DNA from: Gnetum montanum
Lineage: Eukaryota; Streptophyta; Gnetopsida; Gnetales; Gnetaceae
Direction: 5' to 3'
DNA: 64,000 nucleotides
NCBI GenBank assembly: GCA_015680685.1
Contig: MNCI01027496.1
Span: 1,132,038 to 1,196,037, forward strand
A program made the position numbers and the translations under genes. Under the pieces are notes generated by a model. That model saw nothing but the letters and a program-made list of their open reading frames with translations. It was not told the DNA's origin and did no database searches. Shown piece after piece: positions 11,100 to 21,321 of this stretch. The stretch's first letter is position 1; each line of letters starts with the position of its first letter.

Positions 11100-12258
11100 A
11101 GGTGTGCACCAATGACTTAATTTGTTGGTGTGTCCTTGATGAAGATCAACTGCATGTCCTATAGGGTTCTCACGAAGGGCCTTGCGAAGGTCACTATGCA
11201 GGGTGATGCACGACCATAAAAATTGTAATGAAAGGATACTATTAGCCTACAATATTTAGGGATGTCCACTAGTTTTTTTGATCTTGTGAATGTTGTCAAT
11301 GAGATGGCGAGATGATTGCTCAAATGGAAGGTCCTCAATAGTGGATTCAACTAGTGGAGCCCTTTGACATATGGGGCATTGACTTCATGGATTCCATGAC
11401 GTCCATGTGCAATGGAAAGGCATATATCATCGTAGCAGTTGACTATTGCACAAAATGGACAGAAACAGTAGCCATCACTGATTATACATCATTCGCTGTT
11501 GCTAGATTTATACAACAACATGTTGTAAATAGGTTTGGGATGCCATGTGCACTAATTTTTGACAATGGAATTCATTTTACAAGTGTCACTTTTAGAAAGC
11601 TAATGCAATGCTTGGGGGTTGAACATAAATTAACAACACCCTATTACCCCCAAGCCAATGGTCAAGGAAAGGTAACTAATTGGGAGATCACAAAGATCCT
11701 AACAAGGACCATAAGAAAATATAGGAGAGACTGGAGCATAGAACTCAATGATGCCCTATGGGCCTATCACTCAACATGGAAACTCCCTATTGGTTACTCT
11801 CCCTATGAGCTAGTGTACGGAAAACTTCCAATGCTCTCGATTCAATTTGAGCTCCATACACTCTCAATAGCCTATGACCTAAATCTTGACCTAAGTCTAA
11901 AACAAAAAGAAAGACTAATCAACCTCAACGTACTAGATGAAAATTGACTGGTGGCCCTATCTTTGAATGAAGTGCACAAGGCATTCAACAAGAAATGACA
12001 TGACCAAAGAATACAAAAAGTGAAAATCCAACCGGGAGATAAGGTTCTTTACTGGAATCCCACACATGGACCTTAGAAAACAAAATTTCAAACATTATGG
12101 GAAGGACCTTATATAATTGCTAAAACCTTTCCTTCTAAGGCCATGATCATATACAAACCTAAAAGCCCAAATAAAAAGCAATTGGTCAACATCCAACAAG
12201 TGAAGCTTTTTCTAGAATTAAGACAAGCCAATGCAACAACTACCTCAACGGATTGACA
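11100..12258 (+). pseudogene. Element A integrase (broken; catalytic Glu replaced by Lys)
   Basis: An HHCC-like N-terminal zinc region lies at about 11167-11330. The rve catalytic core is open at 11354-11947: first Asp in GIDFM (codon 11381), second Asp in FDNGIHF (codon 11561). The third catalytic position, exactly 35 residues further on, is AAG (11669-11671), a Lys where Glu is required. The C-terminal part, with KIQPGDKVLYW (about 12025-12060) and GPYIIAK (about 12106-12126), runs to a stop near 12256. No chromodomain is seen. A Glu-to-Lys change is a single G-to-A step, consistent with decay. Confidence 0.9.
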
Positions 12259-13847
12259 ACCATGTTCAATTTTTTAGGATCTCCTCCCTTCAACCTAGTT
12301 GTGGGGGAGATGGCCATCTATGCTAATCATCCATATGGCTCCTTAGTGTTTTTTTATTTTCCATGTTTTTGATTTTGCAATTTATTTATTTTACAACTTA
12401 TTGATTTTTTTAAATTTTTTTGTTTTACACCATTGTTAGTACGTTTGAATCTTTATTGAGCATTTCACACTTTCTTCTATACTTTGTTTTATTTTGTTTA
12501 AGTTTGGTTTTCAAATATTTGCTAATAAAAGTGCTTTATTGCCAACATGACACAATGGTGCTGTAGCTGCTACTAATGGTGGTTTGTACTTAATGTTTGG
12601 TTTGCTACTTTCTAGTTTCTATTTTTGATTTTTTGTACTAATAGCTTAGTCATGGTTTCTTTTTCATAAAATAGGCAGTGAGTCCACGACATCTGCCCAT
12701 CCACAAACTTTATGATTTTCCTTGTTTTGGAAGTTTAAGGTCCCTTTCATTAAATCAACTTTTAATAAATTTGTGACCTTGGTAGTTTTTGGAATTGAGA
12801 AGGATACAAAGGTTTGAACAGGTGTGACTTCAAGGGGACTCAATACTCTTTATACTTTTCTACTTGAGTGCTTGAGTATTTTTCATAGGCTTCTTATCAT
12901 TCCATTCCAACCACTAAATAGGATGTCAAATAAAGTCTCTTCATGGTGTGGTTCCCATCCAAAAGAAAAAAAATATACAATAAATAAATATAATAAAAAA
13001 TGATGGGAATTCAAAGCACACCCCTTAGACAAATAAATGGGCTACAAGCACTAGTTATGGGACTAGAAAGACATGCACCCTTGCTTGAAGGTCACCTCTA
13101 ACTAGGGCCCTCTCTTGCTTCCTACTTCTCTTTTCTTCTCTTTATGGAATAGCGGTTGTTTTGTTGAAGCACTCTTGTGTCTCAAAAGGGTTGGGGGAAG
13201 GGCGGGGTGGATTAGTCTTGGAGTGGCGATGGAAAGTCACTAAATGAGGTTGGTTTTGGTTTGGACTAAGGATGGATCTTCTTCGGTCATTTTAAACATG
13301 AATTCCACAAGGGGCTTCTTACGACCTTAGTTGGGAATTTCATTCCATCTTTTCCATTATCAATTTATGCTATCCCTAACTGACCTCATTGCCAATGTCC
13401 ATGTTCTTAATTCCATGTCTTAGTTTGATGTATTTGAATTCTTAGGTAGAATCTTCCAAGTTTTGGTCCTTAACTTCCATTAACCATTAGTCACCTATGG
13501 GGCCTATGGACTTAGGTTGAGGTTATGTGAGGGAAAAATGGTCATGTGCCTGCTATGAGGAGGACCCACTTGTATATCCCTTGGTCAGGTTCATTAAGTA
13601 TCTTATCCCTAGACATTCTTGTAGCTGGAATCTTTCGTACACCCATTTTCCACATCAGGCCATGTGCTCATTTACATATTTTGTTCATTAAATACATTAT
13701 CCATAAAATTTTTTAATTTTTGAGCTTTCAAAGAACCTCTTCAATGATTTTACCATATTCTTGGCTTTTTTGGGATTCCATGAACCCTAATTTCCTTGAA
13801 ACATTCATTATATTTTTGGAGATATTCAACTTTGAAAATTTTGGCCA
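12259..13847 (+). other. Element A 3' untranslated region
   Basis: There is no ORF of interest. It opens with the polypurine-like GTGGGGGAGATGGCC (12301-12315), then a T-rich stretch with TTTTGTTTTACA-like repeats (about 12340-12440). A block TGTGACTTCAAGGGGACT (about 12825-12842) and a strongly conserved block at 13012-13070 follow. The same order of blocks is found downstream of protease in C (29107-30480) and B (54190-55592, minus), so it belongs to the element and is not host DNA. Confidence 0.75.
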
Positions 13848-13945
13848 ATAGGCCTTGCATATAGGGCCTTGTCAATGGAGTAGACTCGTATATGAGGCCC
13901 TGTCAATGTAGTGGAAAAATAGTATAAATAGGCATGATCCCACTT
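13848..13945 (+). promoter_or_regulatory. Internal U3-like array and TATA-like box before the accessory ORF (A)
   Basis: GGCCTTG..., GTCAATGGAGTAG and GAGGCCCTGTCAATGTAGTG repeat units (13855-13915) resemble the TTGAC/GAGGCC repeats in the U3 of this element's own LTR (5200-5330). They are followed by AGTATAAATAGGC (13921-13933), a good TATA-like box. The accessory ORF starts about 440 bases downstream. I infer an internal promoter. Transcription start data would be needed to confirm it. Confidence 0.55.
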
Positions 13946-14380
13946 AGAAATTTTACATTTTCTCACAAATGCCAAAGGAGTTTTTCAAATTTTTAGAGCC
14001 TAGAACCTTCCAGAGCCCATAACTCACAAACTGTTTATCCAAATCACTTTGTTCTTTGACCCTGTAGCTATTGGAGGTAAGCTCTTCATTGCGGGGGCCA
14101 CAAATATACCATTTTTGACCAAAATTTTTATGCAATTTTTTCTAACTCCCACAAAGGTTTAATTGAAAAATCAACTATTAAACACTAAATTACAAGAGTT
14201 AAACCTTTCCAACAAGCTCTGGTGATAATTATAATAAATAATGAATAAAATAATAAAAAAATAATCAATCTACCATGGTCCAACCTTAGCCAAAGTGTAA
14301 GTAACTAATGAGAAAAGGTATTCAAAAAATTTAAAGTTACACATTACATCTACTAATCCATGGATGTGTTGTGACTACAA

Positions 14381-17300
14381 ATGGTACCAAAAGGAAAGTA
14401 CACCTAGGAAGCAGGACCATTCCAACCAAGGGAAAATGGCTTAGAATAGAAAGAGGTCAAGAACAGCCCCAACAAGAAGAACTATTTGCAAACCATGCCA
14501 TAGGTCCTCTTAGGGAGGAGGCAGAAGTGGAATCTATTAGATAGATTCTAGAACCACTAACAACAGCAACAAAACACTCCTATCGGGATGATGTGCCTGC
14601 ATAAGCAGCAAACCTTGAGATGACCTTAATAGAGGCTTGCCTAAATCAAATCAAATTAAGGGAGGTCTAGAAATCAATGCTCTAGGAGTTAAAATTTGGC
14701 CCTTTCCTAGAGCACACACTAAGAAAAGTGCAGGATCAGCTGAAGGCCTCTCCCATGTGGTCAATCATCACTTCCATTGGGGAGTGGTACATTGGAGAAA
14801 TGTTTTTATTCTAGAACAATAGGCAGCCTGGAGCAACACTAGAGATTAAGGACATATCAGTGTCCTACTTGGTATAGGCCATTGCTATAATGCTTCGATT
14901 GCTCGAAATAAGGATAAACCTTACCAAAATCCTGATGCAGGTGGATCTAAGCATCAAGAAAGAATATGTGCAATGGTGTTATGGTGTTAACCATAAGGAG
15001 TTTGATGCACTCACGCTAATATAAAGGATCCATTACAAGATTGTAGCCTTCCACCTCAATCCCATGGTGAGGCCAAGCAAAATCATTGCCTTCTTTGCCT
15101 AAGCATGTGTTGCTTTAAGTGGGAGATTCTTGGTCACCCTTTCACAGCTGATCTACCTAGAGATTGAGAAGTACTTTAAAGAAAACATACACAGAAGGAA
15201 GGTACTTCCTTTCTCATGCCTCATTAGGAAACTCTGTCAAAGGGGAGGGATAGTTCATTACACCAATGACGATGTTAGAACTATTTGAACTGCCAGCTGG
15301 GCAGAAATGTTGAAGGATAAAATGCCTACAACTATAATTCAAGAAGGGGAGCAGTGACCTTCATCACCTACCACTCAAAAAATAGTGCTAGACATAGCTG
15401 CAAGCATCCAATGGTTACATGAATACAGAGCATGGATCTTGAGTGAACAAGAGTAAAGAGTAGGCATGAGTGATCAGGACCCATCCATATATAGACTAGT
15501 CATGAGTCACCTTAATGAGGTGGCCCAAACAATTAGTTTGATGGGTGAGGGTGGATCCATTTTCTTAGCCCAAAGAACACAGCTACCCACAAGGTCAAAT
15601 TTGAGTGTCAGAGAGGTCACAATATCTTTCATAGAATAATAGCCACTCCCAAAAATTTCTAGGAATGTTGTGACCTTCTTGATTCACTTGGAGGAGGGTA
15701 AAGGGGCAACTGTTTTGGTGATGCAGCACCAAGGGTAGGAAATAGTAGTAGAAGTGGTTGCTAACAAGATTTATAAAATGCTTAATGCACCTACAACATT
15801 TGCACTAGACATCATTACACTTAAAGATGTGCAGATGTCCGCAGGAACTATAAGGGGTAGAATAACCATAGGATAGCATGAAGAGCTGCTAGACCAACCA
15901 CTTTCAGATGTCTTTGACCTTCCAGATAACATCATTGCAACCCAATTAGAGTTGCCAGAGGCAAGGGGGAAAGAACATTATATTAGAGGGGCAACTCAAA
16001 ATAGCTAGAGAGTAGAATTAATGCTTGGCTACAGAGGTTGCCAAACCAAGAGCCCAAATTGCCGATCCTGCATTTCTCAACATGGCACTCATAAGAGATG
16101 AAGCTATACAATAGCTTTAGTCTAGGCTCAAAGGAGTTGAGAATGCAATGGAGATGGTGGTGTTCTATAGATCCTTTATAGAATCCATATAGCACAAGAT
16201 TCAAAAGGCCTTGGATCAAACCCACCAGGAGAATATCCAATTGACCATAGAGAATCATTACCTGTGAAATGTTGATGTGCACAAGTAGTAGTTAATAGAT
16301 TTCATCTATCAACATTGCAACCTTTTTGGTGCACTTAGAGGAGGGTGAAGGGGCAATTTTTTTGGTGATGTAGCACCAAGGGTAGGAAACAATAGCAGAA
16401 GTGGTTACTAACAAGATTGTTGAAATGCTCAATGCACCTACGACATTTGCAGTAGACATCATTGCACTTAAAGATGTGTAGACATTCATAGGAATTATAA
16501 GTGGTAGAATAAGCATAGTGTAACATGAAGATCTATTAGACCAACCACTTCTAGATGTCTTTGACCTTCTAGATAACATCATTACAACCCAATCAGAGCT
16601 GCTAGAGGCAAGGGGGCAAGAATATTATATTGGAGGGGCAACTCAAAATAGCTAGAGAGTAGAATGAATGCTTGGCTGCAGAGGTTGCCAAACTAAGAGC
16701 CCAAATTTCCAATCCTACATTTCTCAACTTGGCACTCATAAGAGATGAAGCTATGAAATAACTTTAGTTTAGGCTCAAAGGGGTTGAGAATGCAATGGAG
16801 ATGGTAGTGTTCTATAGATCCTTTGTAGAAGGCATGCAGCACAAGATTCAGAAGGCCTTGGATTAGACTCACTAGGAGAATGTCCAATTGACCATAGAGA
16901 ATCATCACCTATGAAATGTTGATGCCCATAAGTAGCAGTTAACAAATTTCATCTATCAATAGAAAGAGAAGTTGGCTAGAGAAAATATAGAGTTGAGGAG
17001 ATTGGAAGCAGAGAATAGAAATCTCTCCATGAAGGAGGTGCACACCTTTCACTAGAAGACTATGATTGAGGTAGCTACCTAGAAATCTAAAGCTCTCAAA
17101 TTTGAGAAAGTTAAAAGATCATTATAGAGATCAGGTTGGTCTACAAAAGGAAATAAATAAATAAAATATCCAATTGGCAAAGGCAAAGGTAAATGATGCC
17201 CTTCAACAACTCTAGCAAGGAAGGGAAGTTTGGCAACCCATCATTGATGGGATAGATGCCTATAATAAAGCTGAAATCTGTACAAAGGAGTTGTAGATTG

Positions 17301-17878
17301 AGGAGATGATGGAGTATATGGAGCTTGCCAACCTTCGTTATACAAATCTGGTCATGTTGACTACTAGAAGGCTATGATCTAAGTTGGAGAAGCAGGAGGC
17401 CAGCTCATACTTACTGTACAAGGCTAAGTTCAAGCACCACAAGGACACGAAGGACAAGCTTGCGATGGCTAATGTTAAACTTGAAGTTCTCAAGGCACAT
17501 TTCACAAATCAAAGATCAACTATTAAGAACCTAGCCAGATGGATGAATGACTACTAGGAGTTGAAAAATGTAGTAAAGGCATTCAACATTCAATGTAAAT
17601 AGTTTACTGCCCAGTTTATCAATGTAAAGGAGATGTTCCCAATCATGCCCTTTCCATGGGATGTTCTGATTCCAGCTGACATTGGTAAAGCTACATGGAC
17701 CATGAATGATCCCCAGAGTAATAAGGAGAAGATGAAGACATTATTTGATGCCTTTTACCTTCCATCGGAGGTTGCAATTGTAGCAGGACAACCACAGTTG
17801 CCTCAACCACCGCATGTGCCCGAAGTTGATGAAGGTCCTTTAGAGTCTCAAAAGCCACCATCACCTGGGATTGTCTAA
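14381..17878 (+). pseudogene. Element A accessory ORF, about 900+ codons (coiled-coil protein), broken
   Basis: The function is unknown. The start is taken as ATG at 14381, which aligns with start codons at 24125 (minus, F) and 50784 (J). The N-terminal half (to about 15330) aligns with the globular region of F. A Gln/Val-rich middle part is duplicated in tandem here (15664-16957). Charged helical segments follow to about 17530, including EYMELANL (about 17314-17337). The C-terminus carries MFPIMPFPWDVL (17633-17668), conserved in F, I and copy 1, and a short Pro/Gln tail ending at a stop at 17876. Stops and frameshifts are frequent. Its position after pol is that of the extra (env-like) ORF of Athila elements, but I see no signal peptide or transmembrane helix, so 'env' is not supported. 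Confidence 0.7.
15664..16957 (+). repeat. 647-bp tandem duplication inside the accessory ORF
   Basis: Unit 1 is about 15664-16310 and unit 2 about 16311-16957. Both contain CACCAAGGGTAGGAAA and the same downstream order of words at a constant offset of 647 bases. The units differ by scattered substitutions, so the duplication is old. 647 is not a multiple of three, so it shifts the reading frame. The other accessory copies do not show it. Confidence 0.85.
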
Positions 17879-17881
17879 TCT

Positions 17882-18700
17882 TCACCATCGTTGACATAGC
17901 CCTAGAGCAAAAAACTATAAATACAAGCTCCCAATCATGTTTATGGGCATCAGATTCATAATAGTAGCCAAACTCTTGTAGTTTTTACAGAAAGTTAGAA
18001 TATTTCTCCTGAGTGCCCACAACAAGAGTCATTGAGTGTATGGATATTTATTCGAGCATTGTTGTACCTTAGCATGACATTGTGTACAACAATAAAGACA
18101 AGCTTCTTGATAAACCTTACAGCATTCTGGATAGTTTAGATATTTATTTATGCATTTAATGATTTCAGTTAATTATTTAATGTTCTCTAGAAATTAATCT
18201 AGTTAAGCAAGACAAGCTAGATAGATTAAATACATAAGGACAACTGCTTCAAGCATAACACGTATTTGCTTAGTAATCCCAACAACGTTATTGCTTGGTA
18301 CGCCTAGTAGCATAGCACTTGGTAACTCAGTAGTGGATACGTGGGTTTAGGATGTGTATGGAAAGTGAGAATGGATGCTTATGTTAGGATTAGTTAGAGA
18401 GACTAGTTAGTTAGTTAGTTAATTTAGATTAGCCATTAAATTTCTCTATCTCTTTCTCTCTTGAAGCACACAAAAACATAAAACATAAAATGATACAAAT
18501 TAATATGCCTCAATTACTCTTAACCATACCATTATGCTTCATAAGTGTAATTAGGAAGACAACGAATGACCTTAGGGTAAGGTTCACTTCCTAGAAGACT
18601 AGTGTACTAGAAACTATAAAGTCCATGAAATTCAACTGGATCACATGTGAATGCTTTGTGATTTGTATGGTTGGACATAGAGGTGCCTTGCTACTCATCA
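17882..18700 (+). mobile_element. 3' LTR of element A (5'-truncated)
   Basis: It matches the 5' LTR from its position of about 5318 onward and ends TACTCATCA at 18700, followed by target duplication CTTGC. The first roughly 140 bases of U3 and the adjoining polypurine tract are missing. It joins directly to the end of the accessory ORF, so a deletion happened here. It contains the TATA-like ACTATAAATACAA (about 17914-17927) and a poly(A) signal AATAAAG (about 18090). Confidence 0.88.
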
Positions 18701-18705
18701 CTTGC

Positions 18706-18920
18706 TTTAGTTCTTATGAATAATCATGAAAATCTTATATCCAAGTATCGTCTTTTATAAAATATATATTGGTAACATTTTTTATTTAACAATTACTTTT
18801 CCTCTCTTAATTTTTCAAAATATCAACTGTAAGTTTGTACACCTAAGTAAACATACTAAAATTGTAAAGTTTTTCCTTTCCATATTATTTTAGGAATTTT
18901 CTTCTTAGTGTTAAGAATAT
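18706..18920. other. AT-rich spacer
   Basis: No gene or recognisable repeat apart from weak similarity to 3990-4060. Confidence 0.5.
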
Positions 18921-19221
18921 GATCATCATCATCATCTCAGTCTTGTCACAACAAAATGAGGTTGGCTACATGGATTCTTTTTCACCATTTACCTCTATGA
19001 AGAGCTAGATCTTTGTTTATTTGTAGGTTCTTCAAATCATCTTTGATTGTTTTTTCCAATGTCTTCTTTGGTCTTTCTTTTGGTAGCTTTCCTAGAACAG
19101 TGATGTAGCAACCTTTGTTTTTATAGGCTGATTGCTTGATCTTCTTTGTACATGTCCAAATCATGTAAGCATGTAATGCACTTTGAATTTTTTTCTTGTT
19201 ATTAATATTAGTATTACACAT
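18921..19221 (-). mobile_element. LINE 3'-end fragment, copy 1
   Basis: On the minus strand the fragment encodes ERPKKTLEKTIKDDLKNL...DLALHRGKW. This is the C-terminal signature of plant LINE reverse transcriptase proteins (Arg-Pro-Lys-Lys-Thr-Trp type, then Asp-Arg..Trp). The 3' untranslated part follows, ending in a (GAT)n/(ATG)n run at 18921-18936. It is 5'-truncated, as usual for LINEs. Related ends lie at 37959-38105 and 41605-41675. Confidence 0.75.
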
Positions 19222-20261
19222 TTTAATTATTACATAGACTTAAGAAACTAAAATTGAAATTTTATTACGTTTGTAAATTCTCTTAATTTATTGGATAACA
19301 TAAATATACATGATATAAGTTTTGAAAGCTCATTAAGAAAATTAGCAAGTATTCTTGGTAAAATTTAAAACAAATTAACCAAATTTGCATCTATAATATT
19401 CCATCTTTGTCTAATGTGCTTTAATCAGGACATTGTAGTAAAATGTGGTATTAATCTTCAATGCTATTTATATTGCATAGTCAGCATACTTATTCTTCAT
19501 AAGGAATTTTGTATAATCTACTTAGTTCAACTCTGAGATAAAGAGATCCTATTCATGCTCTGTAAAGTAAGCATCTAATGAGAAATAATAAAAAATAAAT
19601 AATTTGCCTTTGAATTAATGCCTCCCTTGATAGTATTCAAATAAAAACGTTTTTTACCTTCTATATTTTACAAAAGATTTTGATATATTCCTTGCTTTAA
19701 CAAATTGCAAACTTGGTTAAGATTAGAATAGAAAATGTACTTTGGAATATTCTATTTATTAAGCTATAGAACTTTCCTATGAAGCCATCCTTTATCATGA
19801 GTTTCTATCAGTGCTTTTTTGTTATATTTATCTAATGAAGATGTAGAAAGATTATGAGCTTAGGATATAAATTGAGAAATAACTTCAACCTGTAATGACA
19901 TCATTGTTGCATTAAGAAGCATAATATCATATTGTGTTTGCATATTCACTTAAAATCATTGAGCAAAAAAAAGCTTATGAATTTGTTCTATTTGTTTTCA
20001 ATATTTATTTGATAGAGCAATATCTCATATAATATACCCATAAAAAGTGGTTAGTCAAACAATAGCATGATATAGTTATTTTTAGATATCCCAAGCTAGA
20101 ATAGATTCCGTATATTTTTTTCTTTAAAGAAAATAAGGATTTCATACCACTTGTAACTCTTTGAGTAATGTTTTGATCCCATTTGTAATTGTAGGAGCAT
20201 TCAAGGCTACGATATTTAAAAATAATCGTGAAAGAGGATAGTCCCTAAATTTTATTGATAG
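19222..20261. other. AT-rich spacer with a dispersed repeat
   Basis: About 19290-19390 resembles 41450-41555 on the same strand (shared ATAAGTTTTGAAA and AAATCAACCAAATTT-like words), an unclassified dispersed repeat. I recognise no gene. The last five bases before 20267 (AATAA, 20262-20266) are the target duplication of element F. Confidence 0.5.
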
Positions 20262-20266
20262 AATAA

Positions 20267-21130
20267 TGATGAGCAGTGAGGTACCCCTATGCTCAACCAT
20301 ACGAATACAAGCATGTACGTGTGATTTGGTCGAACTCTGCAAATGGACTAGTTGTGGCACCTAGATAGTTACACGTTGATCGCAGTTCACTGTCTTCCCA
20401 CCTGGACTAGTATTTGCTTTGTTATGTATGGTTTAGTCCAGGGTGAGGTATATGATGTGATTTCTAATTACTATGATACTCATAGAGTCAATAAGAAATA
20501 ACTTAAGTGAACTAATAGACAATGGAAACTAAAATCTTAGTTAGCCTAAGTGCGATGAGCATTCATCTTTAATCATCCACATGCATCTTGGACCTCGTGT
20601 ACTACTTCTGGGGTTACCAAGCGCATATTACTTGAGCACTACTAAATATACTACTAGGTTACCAAGTAGTTACACTTCAATGTTCATGATTAAGATGTAT
20701 CCATTTCGCATTAACAACAAGAATAGTAAATAACAATAAAGAAATATTAACTAAGAAAAAAATTAATAATAATTAACAATTAAACAATTAAAAACTAAGT
20801 GAATGCTGCAATGATGGAGTAATCTCAATCTTTATTGTCGATTGTGTGTGTGTCCAAGTACGTCACACTCAAACAAAGGTTTTATACAATTACAAGCATC
20901 ACAATGTGGACATGCACTTGGGAAAGAACTGAAAACTAACTAAAAATTGACAAAAAGACTCAACCATAAAGACTTTACAACTGACTCCCTTCCTATGGGC
21001 TAGAGTGCTATATTTATAGGCTGACTTAGGAATCATAATATCATGTATTTGATATTGTTATCTAGGATGCGATATCGTGTATCTGATATCGAGTATTTGA
21101 TATTGGGGCCTAGAAAATTGTGATTCATCA
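20267..21130 (-). mobile_element. 3' LTR of element F
   Basis: It begins TGATGAATC (minus, at 21130) and ends CTCATCA (20267). The U3 carries degraded GATATC-centred palindromes (21040-21110) next to the TATA-like CCTATAAATATAGC (21010-21025). It is immediately preceded by the polypurine tract. Confidence 0.9.
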
Positions 21131-21144
21131 TACCCCCATGATTG
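21131..21144 (-). promoter_or_regulatory. Polypurine tract of element F
   Basis: CAATCATGGGGGTA (minus) abuts the 3' LTR. The same tract is AGTCATGGGGGTA in element C (31078-31090). It primes plus-strand DNA synthesis in LTR elements. The upstream words GGACGAGTT (about 21154-21162) are conserved in C, I and copy 1. Confidence 0.85.
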
Positions 21145-21321
21145 AATAAGAACTCGTCCTTGAGTCAAACAACCAAAATAAGAACAAGTTCAGTTGACTA
21201 CATAGCGAATAGGTATGAGATTATGGACTAACTATAAATTATTACATGCCACAATTTGGAATTAGATAAAATAAAATTAGGATACCAACACAGAATACAA
21301 AAGACAAAATTGTTGGAACTC

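Larger units (their letters stand above)
5174..18700 (+). mobile_element. Element A: Athila-like LTR retrotransposon with gag-pol and accessory ORF
   Basis: This is an about 13.5 kb element bounded by LTRs and by the 5-bp target duplication CTTGC (5169-5173 and 18701-18705). The order is 5' LTR, tRNA-Asp-type primer-binding site, gag, protease, RT, RNase H, integrase, long 3' untranslated region, internal U3-like array, accessory ORF, 3' LTR. RT-RNase H-integrase order makes it Ty3/gypsy. The RT motif FMDDFSTYG, the tRNA-Asp primer site, the long 3' region with an ORF after pol and the absence of a visible chromodomain point to the Athila/Tat branch. All ORFs are broken by many stops (often TAG) and frameshifts. 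The 3' LTR lacks its first roughly 140 bases and the polypurine tract. The pair of LTRs has diverged considerably, so it is an old insertion. Confidence 0.9.

Noticed and set aside
12259-12500. Chromodomain after integrase in element A
   Set aside because: The integrase frame ends at about 12258 with no chromodomain-like aromatic pattern; non-coding T-rich DNA follows.
14381-17878. Accessory ORF as a host gene
   Set aside because: It occurs five times, always linked to the polypurine tract/LTR of the same element group, and is broken in the same style as gag.
14381-17878. Accessory ORF as an envelope gene
   Set aside because: The position fits the env-like ORF of Athila, but no signal peptide or membrane-spanning helix is visible; the protein looks helical and soluble.
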